Source of the DNA: JAWXUD01 sp044432945
GTDB lineage: Bacteria; Cyanobacteriota; Vampirovibrionia; Gastranaerophilales; Gastranaerophilaceae
Assembly (NCBI GenBank): GCA_044432945.1
Contig: JAWXUD010000016.1
Span: forward strand, 1 to 43,009
Length of the DNA stretch: 43,009 nucleotides
Direction: 5' to 3'
Made by a program: the position numbers and the translations under genes
The notes under the pieces: generated by a model
Told to the model about the DNA's origin: nothing
Databases searched by the model: none
What the model saw: only the letters and a program-made list of their open reading frames with translations
Part shown: piece by piece, positions 24,273 through 32,368 of the stretch
Layout: each line of letters begins with the position of its first letter
How positions within the stretch are numbered: position 1 is the stretch's first letter

Positions 24273-24986
24273 TTATTTTTCATCTTTATAATCGTCAATA
24301 GATTCGTATTCTAGTTGAGCAAAATAATGTGCAAGCATTGCTAAATTGAACATTATGCTCATGCACCAAATATATGTGCAATAAATATTTGGAATACCCA
24401 TAAAAGTCCAAAATAAATAAGTTATAGAGCCTGTTATAATTAAGTTTATTAATAATAAGCCAGGAATCATAAAAAATACTTTTGTTATAATATCAATGCA
24501 AGAATCTGATATTATTTTTAGGTTATATGCATCTGTTACTTTGAAATTCTTTGCAAATAAAATATATGTGGTAAGCATTATTGAGATAAAAATCCCCCAT
24601 GAGGCACATAAGAATGTGATTTTTACGTATTCATTTGCAAACAATTCTATGATTTTATTTTGTGCAAGTATACCAAGCCAAGTATTGATTATAATGGCTG
24701 GACCTAGTGCTACAGTGCCTTTTATACCTGTGCCAATAAAGGTTAATATATTTAGTGATGGTAAAACTTGATTTGCACCTTTTCTTACGTTATGCGTACA
24801 TTTTATTAGAAATCCAAACAAATAAATGAACATTATTAAAGTGCATATTAAGAAGTTAGATATCCCAAAACCTGAATTTGTACAAAATAAAACATAAAGA
24901 AAAAGTGGAATTGTAAACAATATATATTTAAATATCGCAAAATTATTCTGTCTTACTTCATCAAAAGCGTCTTTTATTGATGCCAT
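24273..24986 (-). CDS. Multi-pass membrane protein, DUF4013-like
   Basis: 237 residues with about six hydrophobic helices (near 18-36, 42-60, 88-105, 118-140, 165-190, 205-225). The segment CTHNVRKGANQVLPSLN between the second and third helices recalls the N-V-R-x-G loop of DUF4013-like proteins, for which no function is established. That link is tentative. A strong GGGAGG site precedes the ATG. The tail is acidic (LEYESIDDYKDEK). It lies between uvrB (convergent) and hpt; a 62-base gap from hpt means it could be the last gene of that operon or separate. Confidence 0.6.
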   Translation of the reverse strand: MASIKDAFDEVRQNNFAIFKYILFTIPLFLYVLFCTNSGFGISNFLICTLIMFIYLFGFLIKCTHNVRKGANQVLPSLNILTFIGTGIKGTVALGPAIIINTWLGILAQNKIIELFANEYVKITFLCASWGIFISIMLTTYILFAKNFKVTDAYNLKIISDSCIDIITKVFFMIPGLLLINLIITGSITYLFWTFMGIPNIYCTYIWCMSIMFNLAMLAHYFAQLEYESIDDYKDEK

Positions 24987-25048
24987 ATATGCCTCCCAGT
25001 TATATACTTATAATATACCACATTTCTGTAGTTTTGTAACAATCTTAG

Positions 25049-25597
25049 TTAACTATTTAACAAATCTTTACTTATAAAACCTATATAGTCAAGATTTCTG
25101 TAATATTCATCATAATCAAGTCCATAGCCAACAACAAACTGATCCTCAACTTCAAATCCATAAAAATCTGATTCTATATCAATTATTCTAGCAATTTTTT
25201 TATCTAATAATGAGCAAAACTTTGTGCTTTTAGTTTTAAAATTACAGTTAATAAAATCCATTAAAAATCTTGCAGTGTAACCCTTATCAATAATATCCTC
25301 AATTATTAAAACGTTTTTATTCGTAAGATTTGGTAAAGAAATATCAACAGTTTTAACTTTGCCAGTAGTTTCAGTAGTTCCATGATAGCTCGCAAGTCTT
25401 ATAAATTCCATTTTTAAAGGCATGTTCAAATGCTTCATTAAATCAATTGCAAAAACGACTGCCCCTTTTAACACACATATAACAATGATTTCTTCATTGT
25501 CATAATATTCATTTATCTCACTAGCTAATGATTTAATTCTAGTTTGAATTTGTTCACTACTGAATAGAATTTGAATATCTTCACTTTTAAATTTCAT
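25049..25597 (-). CDS. hpt: Hypoxanthine phosphoribosyltransferase
   Basis: 182 residues. It contains IIVICVLKGAVVFAIDL in the hood region, the PRPP-binding loop VLIIEDIIDKGYTA (consensus EDIIDTGxT, with Lys-Gly here) and the base-contact segment VVGYGLDYDEYYRNLDYIG. It salvages hypoxanthine and guanine to IMP/GMP in the cytoplasm. It overlaps the end of tilS by 11 bases, a conserved tilS-hpt pairing, and is the last gene of the seven-gene operon starting at 30855. Confidence 0.95.
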   Translation of the reverse strand: MKFKSEDIQILFSSEQIQTRIKSLASEINEYYDNEEIIVICVLKGAVVFAIDLMKHLNMPLKMEFIRLASYHGTTETTGKVKTVDISLPNLTNKNVLIIEDIIDKGYTARFLMDFINCNFKTKSTKFCSLLDKKIARIIDIESDFYGFEVEDQFVVGYGLDYDEYYRNLDYIGFISKDLLNS

Positions 25598-26957
25598 TTA
25601 TATTATCCTTAATATCTCTTTGAATATATTTTATCACATGAGTTGGAATGTATGCAACTTTTATTTTTTCGCTTATACCTAAAGAGATAGCCCACAAAAT
25701 TTCATTGTTTTTTGCCAAGAATAATAAACTATCTTTTTCGTGTTTTGGTATTTTTTTCTCATTTAAATATTTTTTAATTTTCTGTGTGCCATTCATACCA
25801 AATGGTTGAATGATATCACCATCGTTTCTGTGTCTTAGCACAAATTCAAAATCGTTTTCAAAATTGCTTAAATCAACATAAGCGATTTTTTCATTATCTA
25901 ATGGGAAATTGTCTTGTCTAATCGGTTCTAGTCCATTATATTTTTCAATTATAAAATCTGCATTACCTGCTGAAAAAAGTCCACATTTGTCAATAATAAC
26001 AGGCTCTTGCGTATGTTTTTCCTCATTCAAAAATGTGATTGATTTATTATTAACAAAAAGTTCAATATCGCTAGTAATAGATGTCACCTTGCCACTTTTG
26101 GAGTTTTGGTTTTTGTGTATAAAATCGACTAAATAATCAATTTTTGTCTTATCATAGTCAATACTTCGCTTTTTAAGTTTTTTGTAAATAATTTTAGACT
26201 GAATAATCCTATCGAACAATAAAAATTCGTTAGTAGAGATTTTTTTTTGGTTTGTAAAATCATCAATAAAATTTTCAAAATAATTATTTTCAGCTTTAGC
26301 TAAGCTTGATAAATTGTTAATTGCCGATTTGAAATCGGGATTTATTTGAGCAAACAACGGAAAAATTTCTTTTCTTATTAAATTTCTTTTATATTTTATT
26401 TCGTTATTAGAGCTATCCTCATTTGGTTTTAGTGAATTTATTTTGCAGTAAGCTTCGATATCAGCTCTAGTTGTGCTTAATAGTGGTCTATAATAGATAC
26501 CTCGTTTTTCTTTGATGCCTTCAAGCCCAGCTGTACCAGTACCTTTCGCTAATCTATAAACAATTGTCTCAGCATTATCATCATAATTATGGGCTGTTAA
26601 AAAGCAGTTACTTTTGAATTTTTTAGCACATTTTTCAAAAAAAGCATAACGTTTTTCACGTGCGACAGTTTCAGATTGAATGGTATTATCAGGTAGGGTT
26701 TCTGAATAAAATTCAACGTTAATCGATTTGCAAAAAATCTCACAGTTCTTTGCTTCATTCAGGCTCTCATTACCTCGCCAGTTGTGATTTAGATGACAAG
26801 CGACAAGGTTAAACTCATATTTTTTTGATAAAGAACTGAGCAAATGCAACAAGCAAGTTGAATCGTAACCACCAGAAAACCCAACGATAATAACATTATT
26901 AGTTGTTAATAAATCGTAATTTACTAAAAAATTCTCAATTTTATTTTCAATATTCAT
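25587..26957 (-). CDS. tilS: tRNA(Ile)-lysidine synthase
   Basis: 456 residues. The PP-loop is GFSGGYDSTCLLHLL with SGGYDS at 28-33, followed by ACHLNHNWRG and TAHNYDDNAETIVYRLAKGTG, typical of TilS. The C-terminal part has the RHRNDGDIIQPFGMNGTQK segment of the TilS tRNA-binding domain. The enzyme converts C34 of the AUA-decoding tRNA(Ile) to lysidine and is essential in most bacteria. Its ATG lies 5 bases after the stop of the Clp-N gene, and its end overlaps hpt. Confidence 0.96.
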   Translation of the reverse strand: MNIENKIENFLVNYDLLTTNNVIIVGFSGGYDSTCLLHLLSSLSKKYEFNLVACHLNHNWRGNESLNEAKNCEIFCKSINVEFYSETLPDNTIQSETVAREKRYAFFEKCAKKFKSNCFLTAHNYDDNAETIVYRLAKGTGTAGLEGIKEKRGIYYRPLLSTTRADIEAYCKINSLKPNEDSSNNEIKYKRNLIRKEIFPLFAQINPDFKSAINNLSSLAKAENNYFENFIDDFTNQKKISTNEFLLFDRIIQSKIIYKKLKKRSIDYDKTKIDYLVDFIHKNQNSKSGKVTSITSDIELFVNNKSITFLNEEKHTQEPVIIDKCGLFSAGNADFIIEKYNGLEPIRQDNFPLDNEKIAYVDLSNFENDFEFVLRHRNDGDIIQPFGMNGTQKIKKYLNEKKIPKHEKDSLLFLAKNNEILWAISLGISEKIKVAYIPTHVIKYIQRDIKDNINEI

Positions 26958-26962
26958 AAAAA

Positions 26963-28309
26963 TTAAGCTTGTATTTTAATACCTTCTTTTATTTCAACAG
27001 CATCAACACCAAGCTGTTCTAAAGCTTTCATTGCCAAGCTTTCAGGCTCAGTAGTAATGGCAAGTAACATATCAGCAGAGCTTATTTTTTGTTTATTAGC
27101 TTTTTTTGCAAATATCCATGCTTGTTCAAGAACTTTTTTTGCTCGTTTTGTGAACACGATTTCTTTTTCAAAATATTCATCGCCAAATCCGATTAAATTT
27201 TCTACAACTTTTCTGGCATCTCTTATGTTTATTTCCAAATTGTTTAAGACTATAGCTCCATCACTAGCACCTTCGCCTAAGATTCCAAGCAAAAACATTT
27301 CTGTACCTACGATATTGCGTCCTAATCTGCGAGCTTCTCGTTTTGCAAACCTAAGAATAGTAAGCGTTTCTGGCATTTGTTTTTCAATAGGTTTTATGAT
27401 ACTGTGTGCCAAATCATCGCTATTAATCTTGAATTCTTTAAATATATCGTAAGCGATGCCTTTTTTGGTTTTTAAAATCCCAAGTACGATATGCTCAGGC
27501 AAAACGATTGATGAACCAAGTTCTTTTGCTGTCTGTAACGCTGAATTCATTACTGTAAAGGCGTTTGGCGTGAAAATTATTTTTTTACCTTCAAATTCTG
27601 ATTGTCTTGATTGGATTTTTGTTAATTTTTCTTCAAAACTATCAGATTTAATTCCATAACTATTCATAATTTGAGCAAGCTCAGAATTTTCATCTTCCAA
27701 AATAGATGATAAAATCTGTTCAGTGCCTAATATTTCATAATTAGAAGCAGACAATTTGGCAACCGCTCTATCAAATACCTTTGTTGAAGGTTCACTATCA
27801 AAAATATTTTCAATGTGAGAACGGTTGCTATCACTGTCATTTTTATTATCATCAATTTCAGGATGATACATTTTCTTTGTCTTTTTCTGCACTAATTTTT
27901 CCAAAAGAGATTTCGATTTATAAATATCAAAACCCAAATCAGAAAGGATTTTTACATTGTTAGAAGTTTCGTCTGAAATTACAGCCAGAAAAATATGTTC
28001 ATATAAAACAGTCGGATTTCCTGATTTCTCAGCTAAATCTAGTATATTTTTCAATATAGTTTTGTAATCCTCATCAAATGATAAACTAGTAACATTTGAA
28101 TTGTCGTTATTTGTTATATTTAAACTTTCTTCGATTTTTTCGTAAGTGATGTCATATGATTTAAAAATCTTTAAAGAAATCCCTTTAGCTTCTTGAATTA
28201 GAGCTAATAATAGATGTTCAGGCATCATTTTTTTAGCGTTTAAACTAACAGCAATAACTTGTGATTGACCAACTACATTAATAGCTTTTTCTGTGTATTT
28301 TTCAAACAA
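26963..28309 (-). CDS. ATPase-free protein of six Clp-N repeats
   Basis: 448 residues built only of Clp N-terminal repeats, which normally come in pairs ahead of the AAA+ modules of ClpA/B/C. Approximate repeats: 3-66 (PEHLLLALI), 79-141 (YEHIFLAVI), 177-231 (GTEQILSSIL), 246-308 (PEHIVLGIL), 314-374 (GTEMFLLGIL) and 385-445 (SADMLLAIT). Repeats 5-6, with AKREARRLGRNIVGTE and FTKRAKKVLEQAW, are closest to ClpC. There is no Walker A or B and no room for an ATPase, so it cannot unfold proteins. In Clp enzymes this domain binds adaptors and substrates; a role as adaptor, scaffold or competitor of ClpC is inference. The start is TTG at 28309, supported by GGAG at the end of the upstream gene. Confidence 0.85.
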   Translation of the reverse strand: MFEKYTEKAINVVGQSQVIAVSLNAKKMMPEHLLLALIQEAKGISLKIFKSYDITYEKIEESLNITNNDNSNVTSLSFDEDYKTILKNILDLAEKSGNPTVLYEHIFLAVISDETSNNVKILSDLGFDIYKSKSLLEKLVQKKTKKMYHPEIDDNKNDSDSNRSHIENIFDSEPSTKVFDRAVAKLSASNYEILGTEQILSSILEDENSELAQIMNSYGIKSDSFEEKLTKIQSRQSEFEGKKIIFTPNAFTVMNSALQTAKELGSSIVLPEHIVLGILKTKKGIAYDIFKEFKINSDDLAHSIIKPIEKQMPETLTILRFAKREARRLGRNIVGTEMFLLGILGEGASDGAIVLNNLEINIRDARKVVENLIGFGDEYFEKEIVFTKRAKKVLEQAWIFAKKANKQKISSADMLLAITTEPESLAMKALEQLGVDAVEIKEGIKIQA

Positions 28310-28313
28310 GTTA

Positions 28314-28580
28314 TTATTCTCCGTCTTCTAAGCTTTCAACATAATTTGCAACTTTTTCAAATTCTTCATCGTTGTCGATTGTTTCAAAGATGTAATCTTC
28401 GCCATCTTTAGATAATCTCATAAGCACGATTTCATCTTCTTCGCCAGCTTCTGCTTCAACTGGTAAAAGTAGTGCGTATTCAACTTCATCAACTTCAACA
28501 ATGTCAAATAATTCAAATTTAACTACATTACCTTCACTGTCAACTGTTTCAATAATTTGTTGTTCTTCTTGATTTTCCAT
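28314..28580 (-). CDS. DUF1292 (YrzB-like) protein
   Basis: 88 residues, strongly acidic. The family core is visible: VKFELFDIVEVDEVEYALLL, then EIVLMRLSKDGEDYIFETI and DNDEEFEKVANYVE. Function unknown. The association with ruvX matches the Firmicute yrrK-yrzB pair, where it lies directly downstream as here. AAAGGAG precedes the ATG. The stop is 4 bases before the start of the Clp-N gene. Confidence 0.88.
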   Translation of the reverse strand: MENQEEQQIIETVDSEGNVVKFELFDIVEVDEVEYALLLPVEAEAGEEDEIVLMRLSKDGEDYIFETIDNDEEFEKVANYVESLEDGE

Positions 28581-28606
28581 AGTTTCTCCTTTATTTTTCT
28601 ATGTGC

Positions 28607-29011
28607 TTAACTTAATCTACTTAGGTATTGTTCTAGTATAATACAAGCACTCTCAATATCAACTAGGCTTTTATTTTTTCTAAAATCTATTTTTTTACTA
28701 CGCAAATTTTCTTCAGCTTGTGCTGAAGTTAATCGTTCATCTTCAAATATTATTTCAAAATCATCAAGTTTTGTGGCAAAGTCTTTGCAATCATCTGCCT
28801 GAGAACCTTGTGTGCCGTCCATATTATATGGAATTCCAACAACAATTTTAGCGACTCTATTTTCTTTTGCTATTTTTTTTATTTCATCAATCGCTTTTAT
28901 TTCAGGCGTACGTAAGACGCAACATTCGCCCTTAGCTAAGATATGCAAATAATCGCTTAGAGCTACGCCAATTCTTTTAGTGCCGATATCTAACGCCATT
29001 ATTTTATTCAT
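28607..29011 (-). CDS. ruvX: RuvX / YqgF-family RNase H-fold nuclease
   Basis: 134 residues, normal length. MALDIGTKRIGVALSD (5-20) holds the first catalytic Asp, VVGIPYNMDGTQG the central motif, FEDERLTSAQAEENL the Glu motif and DIESACIILEQYL the last Asp. Members act on Holliday junctions or trim the 5' end of pre-16S rRNA. The start is directly at the end of the HEAT-like gene, in a tight operon. Confidence 0.94.
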   Translation of the reverse strand: MNKIMALDIGTKRIGVALSDYLHILAKGECCVLRTPEIKAIDEIKKIAKENRVAKIVVGIPYNMDGTQGSQADDCKDFATKLDDFEIIFEDERLTSAQAEENLRSKKIDFRKNKSLVDIESACIILEQYLSRLS

Positions 29012-30592
29012 TTACGACACCCACATTTTTTCGATTTGATTAACTATTTCATCAGCTCCAACTACGTTTTTAGTTTTTTGAGAGAAATAATATTGATAAA
29101 TACTTACTCTAAGTATGTTTTTAAAAAATTTGGTTTTCAATTCCTCATTTAGTGAAAGCGAGTATATTTTTTCAGCTTCAACTTTTAGTTCTTCCGTAAG
29201 CTTTATAAATGCAGAGATTTGCATTCTTTTGCTCCAAGTTTCGTATTCTGATGGATAAAATACGTTGTTAACTTCAGAAGTAATCAATTCCTCAAACTTG
29301 TCAGTTGTTGTGTTTTTAATTTTATTTAAAAATTCATCGAATTCATCACTATAATTTTCATCTAAAAACCAGTGAGCCGTAAAGTCAGATTTTGTAACAA
29401 ATTCAAGTTCTTTGTTGGTAACTGTCTGTAATTTGAGATTTTCTTTTATGTAATCATATATATTTTTTGGTTCAGAAATGGTATCAGCTAACAGATTTTT
29501 CCAACAAACATATTCATAAGGCATTAACCAATTATTCGTTTTTTGAGAAATCTTTTCATAATGTTCAAGCAACGCTTTCATTGTTGATGGAGATAAATTT
29601 ATTTGTTTTTCATTCTTATAGAATTTTTCAATAATTGTGTTGCATTCAAACTGAGAAATATCGTTAAACCCAAAACAATCTCTAATCCCGTGATAATCAT
29701 CTGCCACAATCGCTGCAAATTGAACTTTGCCAACTTTATTTATTCTAGAGAAGATAAAAGCAATATTGCCTTGACCATCAGGATATGTAATGCATGCTTT
29801 ATATGGTGTTGTGTTTTTTAAAATATCTTTATAAAATTCCAATGCATTATCTTCACGAATTCCAGCTAGTTTAAGCGTTGATAAGCTTTTTTTAACAGCT
29901 TGATGTAAATTGCTAGGTACAATTTCAAGAGCTGAATTTAGTGAATGAAATGCTAGTTGAGATTTTGAATTACCCAATATTTTTAAAGCTTCAAGACCAA
30001 TTTCGCTATCACTTTGCGACAAAAAGACGGGAATAAGAATGTTTGCTAATTCTTCGTTGGAATAATCTTGAGCGAGTGAACGCAATAAAATAAGCTTGTC
30101 CTCTTTTGCAATAGAGCGTAAAAAATCAAGAAAGTCGATTTGTACTTCAGGATTTAAAATTGCAGAATCAAGAATTTTTCTTGTATCTTCGTTAACAAAA
30201 TCATTAGGATTATCAAGATATTCTTCACAGGTTTCATAACTCCAGTTAGCATCGCTTTCACGAAGTAAGTCAAGAGCGAAAATTTTTGTTTGATTAGACG
30301 TCATTTGATTTTTGACTAAGTTCCATAAATATTCGACTAAAAGATCTTCGTTTGAGTATCTTTTAAGCAAAAACTTTATCAAATCACCATTGTTTTGTAT
30401 TCTTGGGATTTCCTTTAATAGTATTTTAGTAATGATTTCTTTATCATCTTGGTTGTCAAGTGTTTTTAAATGAATCTGGTAGTTTTCTAAATCCTTAACT
30501 CCAGAGAGTGTTTGCGACAATTTTGCAATTTCAGCTTTAACCTCAAATGGATTAAGTTGTACTATATTTGAATTTGAAGTTTGATTAAACAT
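29012..30592 (-). CDS. HEAT-repeat-like protein of unknown function
   Basis: 526 residues from the ATG at 30592, which overlaps the stop of the zinc-finger gene (TAATG), a sign of translational coupling; the longer frame would begin at a TTG. Residues 20-240 are paired helices of HEAT/armadillo type (for example IGLEALKILGNSKSQLAFHS and VKKSLSTLKLAG). About 255-330 look like a small alpha/beta domain (ACITYPDGQGNIAFIFSRIN, VQFAAIVADDYHGIRDCFG), and the C-terminal 180 residues are helical. No catalytic motif seen. Such scaffolds bind proteins or nucleic acid; its place between the Clp zinc-finger and RuvX genes is the only functional hint. Confidence 0.65.
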   Translation of the reverse strand: MFNQTSNSNIVQLNPFEVKAEIAKLSQTLSGVKDLENYQIHLKTLDNQDDKEIITKILLKEIPRIQNNGDLIKFLLKRYSNEDLLVEYLWNLVKNQMTSNQTKIFALDLLRESDANWSYETCEEYLDNPNDFVNEDTRKILDSAILNPEVQIDFLDFLRSIAKEDKLILLRSLAQDYSNEELANILIPVFLSQSDSEIGLEALKILGNSKSQLAFHSLNSALEIVPSNLHQAVKKSLSTLKLAGIREDNALEFYKDILKNTTPYKACITYPDGQGNIAFIFSRINKVGKVQFAAIVADDYHGIRDCFGFNDISQFECNTIIEKFYKNEKQINLSPSTMKALLEHYEKISQKTNNWLMPYEYVCWKNLLADTISEPKNIYDYIKENLKLQTVTNKELEFVTKSDFTAHWFLDENYSDEFDEFLNKIKNTTTDKFEELITSEVNNVFYPSEYETWSKRMQISAFIKLTEELKVEAEKIYSLSLNEELKTKFFKNILRVSIYQYYFSQKTKNVVGADEIVNQIEKMWVS

Positions 30593-30855
30593 TATCTTGC
30601 TTTGCCCCAAAATGTGTCTAAAATTTGTTGTGCTTCAGCTGATGGCATTCTGTCATTTAGTATTAAATACTGTACGGCAATCATGGCACATTCTGAACAA
30701 ATATTAACGCCAGGTCCTTGTACCATTTTTAGAACTTGTGTGTTAGGGCGTTTGCAAAAACTACAATAAACTGCCTCATTATGATTAGAATTTTCTTTTG
30801 AATTCTTTTCGTTACTTTTTTTCTTTGAACCTAATTGAACAATTTTTTCTGACAT
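30592..30855 (-). CDS. Stand-alone ClpX-type zinc-finger protein
   Basis: 87 residues from the ATG at 30855, 5 bases after AGGAG; the GTG at 30861 overlaps that site. A polar 28-residue N-terminus is followed by the ClpX C4 zinc domain: C31 and C34 (YCSFCKRP), then LKMVQGPGVNICSECAMIA with C53 and C56. A short helix (SAEAQQILDTFWG) ends the protein, and there is no AAA+ domain. In ClpX this domain dimerises and binds adaptors and some substrates. Alone, it could bind the same partners without unfolding them. First gene of the operon that also encodes the Clp-N-only protein. Confidence 0.88.
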   Translation of the reverse strand: MSEKIVQLGSKKKSNEKNSKENSNHNEAVYCSFCKRPNTQVLKMVQGPGVNICSECAMIAVQYLILNDRMPSAEAQQILDTFWGKAR

Positions 30856-30902
30856 ATTCACTCCTAATTTAATATATTTATTGTAACGTAAACTTATTAA
30901 AT

Positions 30903-30931
30903 TTGCATTATTTTTTTTATTATTATATAAT
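30903..30931 (+). promoter_or_regulatory. Promoter of the TPR lipoprotein - lgt operon
   Basis: TTGCAT at 30903-30908, 17 bases, TATAAT at 30926-30931. A leader of about 30 bases with AGAGGG at 30952-30957 precedes the ATG at 30967. Confidence 0.65.
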
Positions 30932-30966
30932 GAATATAATAATCATTGTTTAGAGGGTATTTTAAC

Positions 30967-31542
30967 ATGAAAAAAGCTTTGTTGCTAGTTAGTGTATTAT
31001 TTATTTCTGTTATTTCTACGGCATGTATTAACAATTATGCTGTTCAAGAATTGAACAATAAAGCGATGGCGTTTATGCAAGAGGGTGACTATCAATCGGC
31101 AATTGAACGCTTAAAGTCTTGCGTTGATCTTGATGGTACAATTTTTGAAACTCGTTATAATCTTGCTATAGCTTACGTTGAGGCAGGTGATTACCCTAAA
31201 GCGATTGAGGCCTTTGAACAGGCGATTAAATTGAATTCAGAGTTTGCAGATGTGTATTATTCAAGTGCGGTTGCTGAAGAAAATTTGGCACATGCCCTAA
31301 TTGATGGGGATTATCTTGTTGATGAAAATAGTGTTTATACTAAACAAGTTGATGTAAATAAAGAAGATATTGTTATTACTGATTCTGTGAAAACAGAAAT
31401 TGTGTTGCTGTTGGGTAACTCAATTAATGATTATAAAACATATTTAGATAAAAATTTGAACGCAAATGATGCAGCTGCTGTTAGTAGTAAAATCGAAGAG
31501 ATTACTGTATTGTTGGCAAAATATAATTCTGATATGAGTTAG
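30967..31542 (+). CDS. TPR-repeat lipoprotein
   Basis: 191 residues from the ATG at 30967 (AGAGGG 9 bases upstream). The N-terminus MKKALLLVSVLFISVISTAC ends in a plausible lipobox with Cys20, so it should be lipid-anchored after Lgt and Lsp processing. Residues about 28-95 contain two tetratricopeptide repeats (AMAFMQEGDYQSAIERLKSC and LAIAYVEAGDYPKAIEAFEQ), a protein-binding fold. The C-terminal half is helical and acidic with no known domain. It lies 5 bases before lgt, whose product would lipidate it. Confidence 0.82.
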   Translation: MKKALLLVSVLFISVISTACINNYAVQELNNKAMAFMQEGDYQSAIERLKSCVDLDGTIFETRYNLAIAYVEAGDYPKAIEAFEQAIKLNSEFADVYYSSAVAEENLAHALIDGDYLVDENSVYTKQVDVNKEDIVITDSVKTEIVLLLGNSINDYKTYLDKNLNANDAAAVSSKIEEITVLLAKYNSDMS

Positions 31543-31547
31543 TTATT

Positions 31548-32336
31548 ATGATTTTTCAATCACCAGCAAAAGTCGCATTTGAGCTATTTGGTTTGCCGAT
31601 ATATTTCTATGGTATAATTTTGGCTATTGCAATTTTTGTTGGGATTTATGGTAGTTATTTGGTTTATAAGAAGTTCTATGACTCAGTTGATGCAGAAAAA
31701 ATATTAGAAATTGCACCTTTTGTCATTATTTTGGGCATTTTAGGGGCTAGAATTTATTATTGCTTGTTAAATTTTAATCATTATTTTAGTGACCCGATAC
31801 AAATTTTAAATATTCGTGAAGGCGGGTTATCAATTCATGGAATGATTATTGTGGGTATCATTTCGTTATTCTTTTTTGCTAAATCTAAAAAAATATCTTT
31901 TTTGAAACTCCTAGATTCCTTCTCTTGTGGTGTTATTTTGGCACAGGCAATTGGGCGTTGGGGGAACTTTTTTAATTCAGAAGCGTATGGCTCGCCTACA
32001 AATTATTTTTTAAAATTATATATATCGCCTGAAAATAGATTGCCAGAATTTATTAATTTTGAATATTTCCACCCAACATTTTTATATGAAAGTGTTTTAA
32101 ATTTAGTTGTTTTCTTTATTTTGCTATATTTATTTAAAAAAGGTATTAAAAAACCTGGTCTGATAGCTTGTGCTTATTTGATTTTATATTCATTTGTAAG
32201 GATTTTTATTGAACAAATCAGAATAGATAGCGTGATGTATGTTGCTAGTGTGCCAGTTCCGCAATTAGTCTCTTTTATAACTATGATATTTGCAATAATT
32301 TTTGCGTTTTTTATCAGGACAAAGAATGTTGATTGA
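31548..32336 (+). CDS. lgt: Prolipoprotein diacylglyceryl transferase
   Basis: 262 residues, about seven membrane helices. It has GLPIYFYGIILAIAI at the N-terminus, ILGARIYY, REGGLSIHG (substrate-binding and catalytic region), the Lgt signature AIGRWGNFFNSEAYG, and HPTFLYES. It attaches diacylglycerol to the lipobox Cys of lipoproteins in the inner membrane. Co-transcribed with the TPR lipoprotein upstream, it fits with the lipoprotein candidates in the window (30967 and 12253). Confidence 0.95.
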   Translation: MIFQSPAKVAFELFGLPIYFYGIILAIAIFVGIYGSYLVYKKFYDSVDAEKILEIAPFVIILGILGARIYYCLLNFNHYFSDPIQILNIREGGLSIHGMIIVGIISLFFFAKSKKISFLKLLDSFSCGVILAQAIGRWGNFFNSEAYGSPTNYFLKLYISPENRLPEFINFEYFHPTFLYESVLNLVVFFILLYLFKKGIKKPGLIACAYLILYSFVRIFIEQIRIDSVMYVASVPVPQLVSFITMIFAIIFAFFIRTKNVD

Positions 32337-32368
32337 TTTCTACTTCTGTTTGGATTTTAATTTTAGTT

